From Sinomonas sp. ASV322 (GTDB lineage: Bacteria > Actinomycetota > Actinomycetes > Actinomycetales > Micrococcaceae): 64,000 nucleotides of DNA. The DNA is taken from the NCBI RefSeq assembly GCF_030908245.1, contig NZ_JAVFJJ010000015.1, forward strand, positions 1 through 64,000, written 5' to 3'. Shown here in pieces: positions 27,848-35,855 of the stretch. Both the position numbers and the translations under genes were made by a program. The notes below the pieces were generated by a model. That model was not told the DNA's origin and ran no database searches. It saw nothing but the letters and a program-made list of their open reading frames with translations. Position 1 is the stretch's first letter. Every line of letters starts with the position of its first letter.

Positions 27848-29788
27848 TCAGATTTCCGGGAAATGCGGATTCCGCCCCGGTCGGCCTTGGTAAGTCCTCC
27901 TGCCGGGCAGGGTGCCGGGACCCGATGAGGGCGGCCGCGCGCGGTAGAAGCCCGGGTCGAACTGGCCCGAAATGCGCGGGATGATGCCCGTGTCGTCCGA
28001 GAGGGTCGGAAGGCTGTCGCGGAGCGCGTAGGCCGGCTCCGGCTCGCGCGGGTGGCCGGCGGCAGCACCCCCGTCGTCCGTCGCCGCACGCGCTGGAGCG
28101 GACGACGGCGTGGCAGCCGCCCGCGCGCCGAGTCGCCCCAGCAGGGGGCGCAGGAGATCCCGCAGCTCATGGACGCGGAAGATCCGCAGCAGAACGAGGT
28201 AGACGAAGAGCATTGCGACGCCGATGACGGCGATCGACACGAGGGCTGCGAAGCTCGAGCTCCAGATGAAGCCGTCCTTCGAAAGCCCGCCGAGGAGCCC
28301 CACAGCAAGGCCGCCCGCGAGGGCTGCGCCGGACGCGGCGTAGCCCATGCGGATGTACGAGCGGGCCACGGTGGCGCCGTCGAGATGGCCGAGTCGGCGC
28401 CTGAGGTACGCGCCGCTCAGGACGACGGAGAGGATGTTGCCCACCGTGTACAGGGCGGCGATGGCGTAGATGATGAAGCGCGCGGGAAGGAACTGGATCG
28501 CCGTGGCGCCGACGACGTTGAGGACGGCGAGCCATAGCTGGATCTTGAACGGCGTCTTCGCGTCCTCGTAGGAGTAGAAGACGCGGGACATCATGAAGTT
28601 CGCGCTCAGGAACGGGGTGCTGAGGGCGAGGATGCTGAGGGTCTGGGCGAGCATGACGCCGTCGGTCTTGTTGCCGCCCGAGAAGAACATGCCGAGCGGC
28701 GCCGCGAGGGCGAAGAGCGCGAGGGCGCTGAAGACGGTGGCGACGGCCATCGTGCGCAGACCGGAGGAAAGCGCTATCCGCACGCCGCGCCGGTCGCCGG
28801 ACTGGGAGGCCTCCGTCATCCGGTTGAAGAGGACCGTCGCGAGGGAGAGCGCAATGATCGAGTGCGGCAGGAGATAGAGCTGGCTCGCCATCTCGAGCAC
28901 CGTGTTGCCCGGGATGAACTGCCATAAGGGGTCGTTGGCCTCGCGCAGCTGTTCACGCGCGGCGCCCGGCATCGAGGCGACCCTCATGAGGTAGAGGAAC
29001 GTGAGCTGGCCGACGGCCGTCGTCGCGAGCGTCCACGCCCCGATGCGCGCTGCCGCACCGAGGCCGACGCCGCGCCACCCGAATCGCGGCCGCAGCCCGA
29101 GGCCGAGCCGGGCCACCGGGATGAACAACATGGCTGTCTGGATCACGACGCCGACCGTCGAGGCGCCCGCGACGAGCAGCGTCTGCGGCGTGCCCCAGTT
29201 GTCGAGCGTGTGCTGATGCGCGTTGTTTGTGCCGAAGATCCAGATGAACATGCCGAGGCCCGCGATCGCGACGACGTTGTTCACGAGCGGCGCCCACATC
29301 GCGGGCCCGAAGGCCCCATGCGCGTTGAGGACCTGGGTGAGCAGGGCATACAGCCCGTAGAAGAAGATCTGCGGGAGGCACCAGTACGCGAAGACTGTCG
29401 CGAGTGCGAGCTGGGGCGGGCTGTACCCGGAGGTCGTGAGGCGCATGACAATCGGGGCGCCGATCGTCACGAGGGCGGTAAGGACAAACGTGACGATGAC
29501 GCCCAGCGTGAGCAGCCGGCTGATGTAGTCGGCACCCTGGTCGGCAGCCCGGCTCGCCTTGATGATCTGCGGAACGAGGACGGTGTTGAAAACTCCGCCC
29601 GCGACGAGCAGGAAGATGAGATTCGGCAGGTTGTTCGCGTTGACGAACGTATCCGTGACCGTCGAGCCGAGGCCCAGGGCGTAGACGAGGAGGAGCTGGC
29701 GCAGAAAGCCGAGCACGCGCGATAGCAGCGTGCCGGCGGCCATGATCGCGCTTGATCGGGCCTCAGACGCCGGGGCCTTGGTTGCCAT
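27848..29788 (-). CDS. murJ: Lipid II flippase MurJ
   Basis: 646 residues. Multispanning MOP-superfamily exporter (about 14 helices over residues 10-540) that flips the peptidoglycan precursor lipid II. The N-terminus SRVLGFLRQLLLVYALG and the VNANNLPNLIFLLVAGG helix match MviN/MurJ. The cytoplasmic C-terminal tail (about 550-646) is Pro/Arg-rich. ATG start at 29788, only 10 bases after the NUDIX stop. The pseudokinase-like gene follows 112 bases downstream. In mycobacteria both are one polypeptide. Confidence 0.93.
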   Translation of the reverse strand: MATKAPASEARSSAIMAAGTLLSRVLGFLRQLLLVYALGLGSTVTDTFVNANNLPNLIFLLVAGGVFNTVLVPQIIKASRAADQGADYISRLLTLGVIVTFVLTALVTIGAPIVMRLTTSGYSPPQLALATVFAYWCLPQIFFYGLYALLTQVLNAHGAFGPAMWAPLVNNVVAIAGLGMFIWIFGTNNAHQHTLDNWGTPQTLLVAGASTVGVVIQTAMLFIPVARLGLGLRPRFGWRGVGLGAAARIGAWTLATTAVGQLTFLYLMRVASMPGAAREQLREANDPLWQFIPGNTVLEMASQLYLLPHSIIALSLATVLFNRMTEASQSGDRRGVRIALSSGLRTMAVATVFSALALFALAAPLGMFFSGGNKTDGVMLAQTLSILALSTPFLSANFMMSRVFYSYEDAKTPFKIQLWLAVLNVVGATAIQFLPARFIIYAIAALYTVGNILSVVLSGAYLRRRLGHLDGATVARSYIRMGYAASGAALAGGLAVGLLGGLSKDGFIWSSSFAALVSIAVIGVAMLFVYLVLLRIFRVHELRDLLRPLLGRLGARAAATPSSAPARAATDDGGAAAGHPREPEPAYALRDSLPTLSDDTGIIPRISGQFDPGFYRARPPSSGPGTLPGRRTYQGRPGRNPHFPEI

Positions 29789-29798
29789 CAGGGGCCCG

Positions 29799-30353
29799 TC
29801 ACTTCAGGAGGTGCTCCGGGAGCACTTCCCGGGCCAGATCCGCGATGCGCCGCTCGTTGGGGAACGAGAGCCGCCGCGAGAGTTCCGAGATCGGGACCCA
29901 CGCGACATCGACCGCCTCTTGGTCGGGATCGTTCTCGATCGTCAGATCGCCGCCTACCGCCTGGAGAAGATAGTGGTGCACGGTCTTGTGCACGCGATGG
30001 CCCGTGACGGTGAACCAATAGTCGATGCTTCCGAGCGGCGCGAGGATCAGCCCGTCGATTCCGGTCTCTTCGCTGATCTCCCGGACTGCGGCGGTTTCGT
30101 TGGATTCCTTGCCCTCGGGATGGCCCTTGGGGAGGCACCACTCGAGCCGGCCTCCGCGATTGAGCCGCGCGATGATCGCGACGGGAAGGTTCGGATCGGT
30201 TGTATCGACGATGACGCCGCCCGCGGAAATCTCCTCAACAGTGGGAAGAGAGTGGATATAGGTTTGCCCGGCCGGCGCGACGTGCGGTCCGATCGCGGAC
30301 GGCAGCGGCGCGCTCCTCCTCTTCTGAGGATCGCTCGGCAGCGGGATAACCAT
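29799..30353 (-). CDS. NUDIX hydrolase
   Basis: 184 residues from the ATG at 30353. The Nudix box is GHPEGKESNETAAVREISEETGI in one run; its key residues are the G of GHPEG, the REISEE core and a final Gly. The fold starts at about residue 47 (EISAGGVIVDTT). It is the counterpart of mycobacterial MutT4 (Rv3908), which lies in the same order next to the CCA-adding enzyme and murJ. It hydrolyses a nucleoside diphosphate derivative; the substrate cannot be told from sequence. It is divergent from the CCA gene (109 bases between starts). Confidence 0.85.
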   Translation of the reverse strand: MVIPLPSDPQKRRSAPLPSAIGPHVAPAGQTYIHSLPTVEEISAGGVIVDTTDPNLPVAIIARLNRGGRLEWCLPKGHPEGKESNETAAVREISEETGIDGLILAPLGSIDYWFTVTGHRVHKTVHHYLLQAVGGDLTIENDPDQEAVDVAWVPISELSRRLSFPNERRIADLAREVLPEHLLK

Positions 30354-30462
30354 GCAGTCCACTCTAACCAAGAGAGCTCCCCGCGGGACCGTGCACGGCC
30401 TGCGCCGCAAGATCTGCCAAGCTTTAAGGACTATGGCAGGAGAAGAAGCGCAGGGAGCACGT

Positions 30463-31968
30463 ATGACGGCGCCCGAGTCACCGTCCGTTCAATTCACGAT
30501 TGAGCCCGTGGCGCTCGAACTCGGTCGGCGATTCGTCGATGCGGGCTTCGAGCTTTCTCTCGTTGGCGGCCCTGTGCGTGACCTCTTCCTTGACCGGCGC
30601 TCGCCCGACCTCGACTTCACGACGAACGCCACGCCCGACGAAACGCTCAACGTCATCAAGGGCTGGGCAGATGCCCACTGGGAGATCGGGCGAGACTTCG
30701 GGACCATCGGGCTGCGCAAGGCTGGCTTCCAGCTCGAAGTGACGACCTACCGCGCGGAAGCGTACGATCCCGAGTCCCGCAAGCCCGTCGTCGCGTTCGG
30801 AAGCTCGCTCGTCGGAGACCTCGAGCGCCGCGACTTCAGCATGAACGCCATGGCGCTCCGCCTGCCCTCGCTCGAACTCGTCGATCCGTTCGGCGGCGTC
30901 CGCGACCTTCTCGCCGGCGTCCTCCGCACTCCCGGAACGCCTGAAGACTCCTTCTCCGACGATCCGCTGCGCATGATGCGGGCCGCACGTTTCGCGTCCC
31001 AACTCGAGGTCGACGTCGCCCCCGACGTGCGTGCGGCGATGACCGCCATGGCGGGCCGGATCTCGATCGTCTCGGCCGAGCGCATCCGCGACGAACTCGT
31101 CAAGCTCATCAACGGCCCGGACCCGCGTGTCGGCATCGACCTCCTCGTCGAGACCGGGATTGCGGACATTGTCCTGCCGGAGGTGAGCGCCCTGCGGCTT
31201 GAAGTCGACGAGCACCACCGCCACAAGGACGTCTACCACCACTCCTTGACCGTGCTCGATCAGGCGGTCGCTCTTGAGACCGGCCCCGACGGCTCTGTGC
31301 CCTCGCCGGACTTCGTGCTCCGCTTCGCTGCCCTCCTGCACGACATCGGCAAGCCGGCGACGAGGCGCTTCGAGCCGGGCGGCGGGGTTTCCTTCCGCCA
31401 CCACGACGTGGTCGGCGCGAAGCTGGCCAAGAAGCGTATGCGCGAGCTCCGCTTCGACAACGACACCATCAAGGCCGTCGCGAGGCTCGTCGAGCTGCAC
31501 ATGCGCTTCTACGGCTACGGCGACGCGGGCTGGACGGATTCCGCCGTCCGCCGCTACGTGACCGACGCGGGACCCCTGCTCGAGCGGCTCCACCGGCTCA
31601 CCCGCTCGGATGTGACGACGCGGAACCAGCGCAAGGCTGATCGCCTCTCGTTCGCCTACGACGACCTTGAGCAGCGCATCGCCGAGCTCGCCGAGCAGGA
31701 GGAGCTCGCCGCGATTCGCCCCGATCTCGATGGCCAGGACATCATGGCGATCCTCGGGATCAAGCCGGGACCCGTCGTCGGCCGTGCATACCGCTTCCTG
31801 CTCGACGAGCGCATGGAGAACGGGCCGGCCACGGAGGACGAGGCGCGCGCGAAGCTGCTTGAATGGTGGGCGGCTCAGCCGGAGTCCGCCGGTGACGGAA
31901 ATGCCGATGGGGCAAGCTCCGGTGCCGCAGAGAAGGCCGGCACGGCTGAGAAGAAGGAGAACGAGTGA
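30463..31968 (+). CDS. CCA tRNA nucleotidyltransferase
   Basis: 501 residues from the ATG at 30463, preceded by GGGAGC; another ATG at 30433 would add 10 residues. It adds or repairs the CCA 3' end of tRNAs. Nucleotidyltransferase motif GGPVRDLFLDR with DLDFTTNA (metal-binding Asp pair), the EVTTYR strand and the DDPLRMMRAARFA motif are all present. A C-terminal HD domain (LLHDIGKPATRRF, HHDVVGAKLA) is added, as in other actinobacterial enzymes. The last 35 residues are low-complexity. It overlaps the phosphatase gene by 4 bases. Confidence 0.93.
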   Translation: MTAPESPSVQFTIEPVALELGRRFVDAGFELSLVGGPVRDLFLDRRSPDLDFTTNATPDETLNVIKGWADAHWEIGRDFGTIGLRKAGFQLEVTTYRAEAYDPESRKPVVAFGSSLVGDLERRDFSMNAMALRLPSLELVDPFGGVRDLLAGVLRTPGTPEDSFSDDPLRMMRAARFASQLEVDVAPDVRAAMTAMAGRISIVSAERIRDELVKLINGPDPRVGIDLLVETGIADIVLPEVSALRLEVDEHHRHKDVYHHSLTVLDQAVALETGPDGSVPSPDFVLRFAALLHDIGKPATRRFEPGGGVSFRHHDVVGAKLAKKRMRELRFDNDTIKAVARLVELHMRFYGYGDAGWTDSAVRRYVTDAGPLLERLHRLTRSDVTTRNQRKADRLSFAYDDLEQRIAELAEQEELAAIRPDLDGQDIMAILGIKPGPVVGRAYRFLLDERMENGPATEDEARAKLLEWWAAQPESAGDGNADGASSGAAEKAGTAEKKENE

Positions 31969-32546
31969 GCGTCGAGGATTTCGGACTGCCCAAGCTGTGG
32001 CTCCTGCGGCACGGCGAGACGGAATGGTCGAAGAGCGGCCAGTACACGGGGCTCACGGACCTTCCGCTCACCGCTGAGGGCGAGGACCAGGCGCGCGAGG
32101 CGAAGTCGACGCTGGGCGGCGTCGACTTCGGGCTCGTGCTCACGTCGCCGCTCCAGCGGGCGCGGACGACGGCGGCGCTTGCCGGCTTCCCGGACGCGAC
32201 CGTCGAACCGAATGCGGTCGAGTGGGACTACGGCGACTACGAAGGCATCCGTTCCGCCGACATCCGCAAGGAGAATCCGGACTATCTCATCTGGACGCAC
32301 GGAGTTCCCCACGGCGAGACGCTCGACGACGTCTCGGCGCGCGCGGATCGGGTCGTCGAACGCGCGCTGAACTCCGAGGTGGAGAACGTCCTCGTCGTCG
32401 CGCACGGCCATTTCTGCCGCATCCTCACGGCGCGATGGCTCGGGCTGGCCCCGATCGAGGGACGTCACTTCCTCCTCGGCACCGCAAAGGCCTGCCGCCT
32501 CGGCTGGGACAAGAGGACACCGGCCGTCGAGGCCTGGGGACTTTAG
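31965..32546 (+). CDS. Histidine phosphatase family protein
   Basis: 193 residues. GTG start overlapping the CCA gene stop (GTGA). Phosphoglycerate-mutase-like phosphatase: catalytic RHGETEWS near residue 16, LTSPLQRARTTA near 59, and second catalytic His in VVAHGHF near 147. Such proteins act on small phosphorylated metabolites; the substrate is unknown. Coupling with the CCA-adding enzyme is seen in related genomes, and this suggests housekeeping rather than accessory function. Confidence 0.88.
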   Translation: MSVEDFGLPKLWLLRHGETEWSKSGQYTGLTDLPLTAEGEDQAREAKSTLGGVDFGLVLTSPLQRARTTAALAGFPDATVEPNAVEWDYGDYEGIRSADIRKENPDYLIWTHGVPHGETLDDVSARADRVVERALNSEVENVLVVAHGHFCRILTARWLGLAPIEGRHFLLGTAKACRLGWDKRTPAVEAWGL

Positions 32547-32775
32547 GACATTCGCCTCCGGGGCGCGGCTCGGCCGGCCCCGAAAGCTGGCGGCAATTCG
32601 CGTGTATCGACGTGCTGATGGCTTCTGGCGCAAACACGAGTGAAATTTTCTCGTCGCGGGGTTGCGAATTCTTGTGATGCTGGGATAGCTTTACTGATGT
32701 GCCGTGGGGCTTTGGCCTCGTTATCGACTCGACGTCCGGCACGAACGCATATCGGCAGCAGAGGAGGGTGGACTC

Positions 32776-32871
32776 ATGAAGGCAACCAAGGTTCTTGACC
32801 GTGGCTGGACCGCGTTTACGGTGGGAGGAGTCCGCGGACTGCTGCCGGTACGCGGCGCACGGCGAGGCTGA
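32776..32871 (+). CDS. Possible 31-residue small protein
   Basis: ATG at 32776 behind a strong GAGGAGG ribosome site (32761-32767), encoding MKATKVLDRGWTAFTVGGVR followed by GLLPVRGARRG. Basic, with no recognisable family. It may be a small protein or a leader peptide for the downstream unit. The support is only the ribosome site and a clean stop, so this is tentative. The rest of 32547-33148 shows no gene; it contains a 12-base palindrome TGTGAATTCACA at 33021-33032. Confidence 0.35.
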   Translation: MKATKVLDRGWTAFTVGGVRGLLPVRGARRG

Positions 32872-33148
32872 AGCCTGCCCTTTGCGCCGCCGCGCCTTCT
32901 GACACCGTAGGCCGGGCTATGCCCACACCCCGAAGTCATCGTTCCGGGGACCCTTCTCGCCTGCGGCATTCCGGGATTCTGTCTTTCTGATCCCGGCTTC
33001 CCGCACGCAGCTTTTCGACGTGTGAATTCACATCGATGATTGCTGCCTGCAGTCGCCGAATTGGCGCACGACCAATTCCGCATGCCCTTATTCAGCCGTG
33101 CCCACCTATTGTGCGCGGCCGCACCACTCACGCACCGAGGAGTTACCC

Positions 33149-33385
33149 ATGCCCACGCCCATTTCGCCGTCCCCATCGACCGCGATCGACGACGAGCCAA
33201 GCGGCGTCGACGACCCGCACGGCGACCACCCGCCGTCGTCCATTGACAGCGAATCACCCGAGGAGGTGACGACCATGATCCAGCGTCTCCGTCAGATTCT
33301 CTCGACCGGCATCGACGCCGAACGCATCGAAGCGCACCGCGAGGCGGTCCACCGTGAGATAGCCCTCACCACTCCGCTTCGGTGA
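33149..33385 (+). CDS. Small acidic hypothetical protein
   Basis: 78 residues from the ATG at 33149 with GAGGAG upstream. The N-terminal 40 residues are Pro/Ser/Asp-rich and disordered; the C-terminal 36 form a likely amphipathic helix (MIQRLRQILSTGIDAERIEA). A second start at 33275 also has a strong GAGGAGGTG site and would give only the helical part, so two nested products are possible. No family recognised. It lies 75 bases before a secreted protease. Confidence 0.45.
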   Translation: MPTPISPSPSTAIDDEPSGVDDPHGDHPPSSIDSESPEEVTTMIQRLRQILSTGIDAERIEAHREAVHREIALTTPLR

Positions 33386-33460
33386 CACTGGCCAGAACCC
33401 GAGTACGTCGTGAAGAATCCCTCTCGGGCGCACAGGGCGTGCGCGGGGAAGAAGGGGAGC

Positions 33461-34303
33461 ATGCGCAAGAGAATCCTTGCCGTCTTTGCGGTATTGGCCA
33501 CGGTATTCGGGCTCGCGGTCGCGGCCGTTCCCGCTCAGGCGAGCACTGGCGGGACGGCCGACGGCGGCGCGCACCCGGGCGTTGCGATGATCGTCTTCTA
33601 CTCGGCTGAGGGGCGGTTCCGCTGCTCGGCGGCCCTTGTTGCGCCGAACGTGCTGCTCACGGCGGCCCACTGCACGGATGGCGCGCTCGGGAAGACACTC
33701 GTGACGTTCGATTCCGTCATCGCCGAGCAGCCGCCGTCGGGCCTTCCCGTCGCATCGGACCCCAAGGCCGGGTACTCGGCCGCCGATCTCGCAGGGCGGA
33801 TCTCGGGCACGGGGTACACCGACCCGCAGTATTCGCACTTCACGGACGAGGCGAACTGGAACGACGTCGGCGTCGTCGTGCTCGACCAGCCCGTCTCTCA
33901 GCAGCCGTACGCGATCGCGGCGTCCGGAACGCTGGACGCGCTCGCACCCGGCGATGTCCCGAAGTCGACGGTCACCGCGGTCGGCTATGGAGTCGAGCTC
34001 GGCAAGCCTGAGTCTGGCCCGCAGCGACGCGTGCCCATCGCGTACCCGATGATCCGCCGCTCCGTGGACCTGCGCGTCCAGAGCGTTGCGGCACAGATCC
34101 TCACGACCCATGCGAACGTGAACCCCGGCCGGGGCACGGGCGGGATCTGCTCGGGCGATTCGGGCGGGCCGGTCTTCGCGGACGGGGTGATCGTCGCGGT
34201 GACGAGCTTCGGCCAGGCGAACTGCCTTGCGCACGACGGCCTGCAGCGCGTCGACATCGCCCCCGTTCAGGCGTGGCTCGCGGGCTTCGGCGTGACGCCA
34301 TAG
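33461..34303 (+). CDS. Secreted trypsin-like serine protease (S1)
   Basis: 280 residues from the ATG at 33461 with AAGGGGAGC upstream. Signal peptide: MRKRILAVFAVLATVFGLAV with cleavage likely after AQA (about residue 27). Chymotrypsin-fold triad: His in LLTAAHCTDG (about 70), Asp in NDVGVVVLDQP (about 139-146), Ser in CSGDSGGPVF (about 235). The protein is exported with no membrane anchor. Two or three Cys pairs (HC...; GICSG; NCLAH) would form the usual disulfides. Substrate unknown. Confidence 0.88.
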   Translation: MRKRILAVFAVLATVFGLAVAAVPAQASTGGTADGGAHPGVAMIVFYSAEGRFRCSAALVAPNVLLTAAHCTDGALGKTLVTFDSVIAEQPPSGLPVASDPKAGYSAADLAGRISGTGYTDPQYSHFTDEANWNDVGVVVLDQPVSQQPYAIAASGTLDALAPGDVPKSTVTAVGYGVELGKPESGPQRRVPIAYPMIRRSVDLRVQSVAAQILTTHANVNPGRGTGGICSGDSGGPVFADGVIVAVTSFGQANCLAHDGLQRVDIAPVQAWLAGFGVTP

Positions 34304-34346
34304 GCCTGCGAGCCTGGGGCGCGGCCTGCGGCCGGCGTCGGCCGGT

Positions 34347-35810
34347 ATGCTCGGTGGCATGGACCCGACCGCGGACGACGACGGCCGCGCGCCGCGCGCG
34401 GTCATGTCGCCGAGCCGCAACGATCCGCTCGTGCACACCCTCTCGGAGGTCGTCGGTGGGCCGGTAGGTTCCCACGCCGCACCGGGAATCGTGCGTCGGG
34501 GAATCTGGACCCCTGAACTCATGCTCCTGATTCTGACGGCGGCCGCGGCCGTCGCGGGCGTGCTCATCAAGGGGTACTGCCGGGCCAACGGGTGGAACTC
34601 GCCCGCCGAGTTCTATGCGACGTGCTATTCGGACTTCCCGACCCTCTTCAAGGAACGCGGATTCGCCGACGGCATCCTGCCGCTCTTCACCCCGGGGACC
34701 CGCTTCGAGTACCCCGTCGTCACGTCGTTCATCGCGGCGGTCACGGCGCTCGTCGTTCCGGGCCATGGGGCGAGCGACGCGCGGGCCACGGCCTACTTCG
34801 ACGTCAACGCGACCCTCGCCGCGCTTATGTGGATGATCGCGGTCGTCGCGACGGCCCGCTTGAACCTGCGGCGGCCCTGGGACGCGGCCCTCCTCGCGAT
34901 CGCTCCGGGCGCGATCCTCGCGGGCTTCATCAACTGGGACCTGTGGGCCGTCGCGTTCCTCTCCCTCGGCATCCTCGCGTTCTCCCGCAACCGACCTGTC
35001 CTCGCGGGCCTTGCGATCGGCCTCGGAACCGCGACGAAGTTCTACCCAGTGCTCGTCCTCGGGGTGCTTGTGCTTCTCGCGATCCGCACGGGACGGTGGC
35101 GGCAGACCCTCCTCGTGGTGGGTTCGGCCGCGCTTGCCTGGCTCCTCGTCGACCTCCCGGCCATGATCGGCGACCCTCGCGGCTGGGCGTTCTTCTACGA
35201 GTTTTCAGCCTCGCGCGAGCCCGGCTTCTCCTCGGCCTACTACGCGTGGAACCTCGTCGCCGACCGGCTCCACTGGACCCAGATCTCGGCCCCGGCCGCC
35301 AACGCCCTGTTCATCGCGGGGTTCGGCGTCTGCTGCCTCGGCATCGCGTTCATCGCCCTGCACGCGCCGCGTCGCCCGCGACTCGCGCAGCTCGCGTTCC
35401 TCGTCGTCGCGGCCTTCACGCTCACGGGCAAGGTCTACTCGCCGCAATATGTCGTGTGGCTCATTCCGCTCCTGGCACTTGCCCGGCCCAGATGGCGCGA
35501 CTTCCTCGTCTGGATGGCCGCCGAGGCGCTGCATTGGACCGCGGTGTGGATGTATCTGGGCTTCACGACGAGCAACGGGCCGGTTCAGAACAACATCGAC
35601 TCGCCGTATTATGCGATGGCCGTCCTCGTGCATATGGCGATCCTCGTATACCTCTGCATACATGTCGTTGCAGACATATACGACCCTTCGACGGATCCGA
35701 TCCGCAGGAGCCGCCAAGACGATCCCCAGGGTGGCGAGTTCGACGGCGCGCCGGATGCAGTGACGATCGCGCGGTCTGGGCTGGCCTTCACGACATCGAC
35801 TGCTGCGTAA
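34347..35810 (+). CDS. GT87-type polyprenol-phosphate-sugar glycosyltransferase (DUF2029-like)
   Basis: 487 residues (GTG/ATG choices at 34347 or 34359). About ten membrane helices between residues 50 and 440. The loop after the first helix carries acidic residues and aromatic-rich text (FPTLFKERGFADGILP...FEYPVVTSF) like the GT-C transferases that use polyprenyl-phosphate sugars for envelope glycans. The motif INWDLWAV and the ATKFYPVL helix are typical of the GT87/mannosyltransferase group. Acceptor unknown. The last 9 codons lie within the 25-bp inverted repeat that reaches into the next gene. Confidence 0.75.
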   Translation: MLGGMDPTADDDGRAPRAVMSPSRNDPLVHTLSEVVGGPVGSHAAPGIVRRGIWTPELMLLILTAAAAVAGVLIKGYCRANGWNSPAEFYATCYSDFPTLFKERGFADGILPLFTPGTRFEYPVVTSFIAAVTALVVPGHGASDARATAYFDVNATLAALMWMIAVVATARLNLRRPWDAALLAIAPGAILAGFINWDLWAVAFLSLGILAFSRNRPVLAGLAIGLGTATKFYPVLVLGVLVLLAIRTGRWRQTLLVVGSAALAWLLVDLPAMIGDPRGWAFFYEFSASREPGFSSAYYAWNLVADRLHWTQISAPAANALFIAGFGVCCLGIAFIALHAPRRPRLAQLAFLVVAAFTLTGKVYSPQYVVWLIPLLALARPRWRDFLVWMAAEALHWTAVWMYLGFTTSNGPVQNNIDSPYYAMAVLVHMAILVYLCIHVVADIYDPSTDPIRRSRQDDPQGGEFDGAPDAVTIARSGLAFTTSTAA

Positions 35811-35855
35811 CTGTCGTTATGGGGTCTCAAAACGACAGTTACTCAGCAGTCGATG
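35794..35855. repeat. 25-bp inverted repeat joining glycosyltransferase and helicase genes
   Basis: Left arm 35794-35818 and right arm 35831-35855 are complementary at 24 of 25 positions (the mismatch is at the 13th base of the left arm), with a 12-base loop 35819-35830. The core is GTAACTGTCGTT...AACGACAGTTAC. The loop begins with the helicase ATG, so in mRNA the start codon sits in a hairpin loop with no Shine-Dalgarno in front. It may be an intergenic palindromic repeat element, a terminator or a translational switch. Confidence 0.8.

Noticed and set aside
33021-33032. CRP-like operator TGTGAATTCACA
   Set aside because: CRP sites need six bases between the half-sites; here there are two, so it is only a short palindrome.
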